Positions 4,696 to 5,819 of a stretch of 5,819 nt of DNA are shown here, in pieces. Both the position numbers and the translations under genes were made by a program. The number at the start of each line of letters is the position of its first letter. Position 1 is the stretch's first letter. A model generated the notes under the pieces. That model made no database searches. It saw only the letters and a program-made list of their open reading frames with translations, and was not told where the DNA came from. The DNA is from Acholeplasmatales bacterium (GTDB lineage Bacteria > Bacillota_I > Bacilli_A > Acholeplasmatales > Anaeroplasmataceae): assembly GCA_017388605.1 (NCBI GenBank), contig JAFPIE010000179.1:1-5819 (forward strand), in the 5' to 3' direction.

Positions 4696-5819
4696 TTATG
4701 CGAAGCATATACAAACTCCAAAATCAGGATATACAGAAGCAAAACGCTCAAATAGAATCGTATAGCCTTCCTCATTTAGCTTTTCTGTTGCATAATTTAA
4801 AAGCTCATCCTTTGGATAAACATTTAATAGATATAGATGATTCGAGGAATAGTAAGAATTATTATAATTTTTGATATATTCCTTTAAATTGGATACAAAG
4901 CTATCCACTTCCTCTATAGTATCTAATGATAAATCCATAGTTATATCCTTATTCTTCATGAAGAAGCTACCTTTATAATCCAAAGAAATAGTTCCTATCT
5001 TAGCTTTATTATTGAAATTGAACCAATCTACTGATTGATTTTGATATAGATCTGTCCAAGTCTTATAATCCATCATACAAGCAAATTCTCTAAAGATATA
5101 CATTTCTTTACCAACCTCTGGATAATAACTGTTATAGAAATAGGAGTAGGTAGGATCACAAATATAATATTTATCATCCTCACCCTTAACATAAACATAG
5201 CCATGAGATTGGTAAGATCTCGCTCCATTCACATTTGCAAATGAGCTTTGCGTATGTGATGCATCAATAGAATTAATTGGGCTAGATACCTTTTCATTAT
5301 CTATACCTTCTATAGAGCTTAATAGGGATAATGCTTTAGCAAAGCCATGGCATACGCCCTCTTTTGCATCAAAGATTCCCTCAATATATGCACCTTGAAG
5401 CATAGACATTACCTCATCTGGATGATTTCCATCCTTTTGGAATATAGCATATTCCTCTGCTGGTGCATAGGTTGCATTCGATAATATCCATGCATCAATT
5501 GCCGTTTCCTTATCTAATATAGTCATATCATCATAAATGATATTTCTTAAAATATCCTTTGCTTTATTCATTACCTTTTCTGCAGGAGAATTCTCTAAGC
5601 AATTCGGAATATATTTATTTTCAAGTACATAGAATAATTGATCCGAATTATATACATCTACTGTGCCATTCGTAAAGCTCTTATAGCCAAAATCATCAAA
5701 GTCATCACTTCTTTTTGGTAAAGTAGAATAAAAGGTGTAAGGAAGTCCTGCACTTTCATAAGGAATTTCCTTTGATGAATACATATTGGCTTCCTCATTA
5801 TAAAGGAAGGTCAATAGGC
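4696..5819 (-). CDS. Transglutaminase-like (papain-fold) domain protein, 5' end probably beyond the window
   Basis: Counting residues from TTG at 5814, the catalytic triad of the transglutaminase-like cysteine fold is visible: C155 in EGVCHGFAKALSLL, H204 in SHGYVYVK, and D220 in YYICDPTYS. The preceding block, YNSDQLFYVLENKYIP (55-70), AEKVMNKAKDILRNII (78-93) and DMTILDKETAIDAWILSNATY (96-116), is the usual helical lead-in of bacterial transglutaminase-like proteins, many of which are secreted or lipid-anchored. The C-terminal 130 residues have no motif I know. The frame is open through TTG to the edge, so an N-terminal part, possibly with a signal sequence, may be missing. An alternative start is ATG at 5784 (residue 11), with GAGGA seven bases upstream, giving 362 aa. 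Such folds act as peptidases, amidases or crosslinkers; the substrate cannot be told. It ends in its own terminator, separate from the downstream operon. Confidence 0.85.
   Translation of the reverse strand, partial: LLTFLYNEEANMYSSKEIPYESAGLPYTFYSTLPKRSDDFDDFGYKSFTNGTVDVYNSDQLFYVLENKYIPNCLENSPAEKVMNKAKDILRNIIYDDMTILDKETAIDAWILSNATYAPAEEYAIFQKDGNHPDEVMSMLQGAYIEGIFDAKEGVCHGFAKALSLLSSIEGIDNEKVSSPINSIDASHTQSSFANVNGARSYQSHGYVYVKGEDDKYYICDPTYSYFYNSYYPEVGKEMYIFREFACMMDYKTWTDLYQNQSVDWFNFNNKAKIGTISLDYKGSFFMKNKDITMDLSLDTIEEVDSFVSNLKEYIKNYNNSYYSSNHLYLLNVYPKDELLNYATEKLNEEGYTILFERFASVYPDFGVCICFA

Noticed and set aside
1..5819. Mollicutes-type recoding of TGA as tryptophan
   Set aside because: All long frames are complete under the standard code, tryptophan is read from TGG (for example three in a row in plsC), and no gene is broken by an in-frame TGA. 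The visible stops all being TAA fits AT-rich composition.
4696..5819. Transglutaminase-like gene as first gene of the HTH operon
   Set aside because: A strong hairpin terminator with a T-tract follows its stop, and the HTH gene has its own well-spaced promoter, so they are more likely separate units.

Overview
The window is AT-rich bacterial DNA with Shine-Dalgarno sites of the GGAGG type, TAA at all six visible stops, and TGG for tryptophan with full-length frames under the standard code. Together with the protein families present (a DUF815 ATPase, a PlsC acyltransferase next to a diacylglycerol kinase-family protein, WHP-type membrane segments), this points to a low-GC Firmicutes/Bacillota lineage, for example an Erysipelotrichia- or RF39-like gut organism. 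That placement is an inference. Both ends of the window lie inside genes, so this may be a short contig or an arbitrary cut.

Left block (1-2533). A DUF815-family ATPase runs leftwards off the window edge (705 to 1) and is cut just after its Walker A motif. A 103-bp divergent promoter region separates it from a rightward two-gene lipid operon. plsC (809-1642) makes phosphatidic acid by acylating lysophosphatidic acid. One base after its stop, a lipid/diacylglycerol kinase-family gene (1644-2501) probably makes phosphatidic acid by phosphorylating diacylglycerol. A strong intrinsic terminator (2508-2533) closes the operon.

Right block (2532-5819, all leftward). A transglutaminase-like protein (5819 to 4696) is cut at its 5' end and closed by its own hairpin terminator (4661-4689). 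Next comes a 100-bp regulatory region with four direct copies and one inverted copy of TGTAAAA(T) laid over a good promoter. It drives a tightly packed three-gene operon: a 101-aa helix-turn-helix protein (4589-4284), a 337-aa charged helical protein with a central hydrophobic hairpin (4282-3269), and a 243-aa protein with a soluble N-terminal domain and about four membrane helices (3263-2532). I do not recognise a defined function for the last two. The layout suggests an autoregulated, membrane-linked system.

The repeat-covered promoter and the uncharacterised operon behind it are the most interesting parts. The rest is ordinary lipid metabolism and widespread families. I see no tRNA, rRNA, CRISPR array, insertion sequence or riboswitch.
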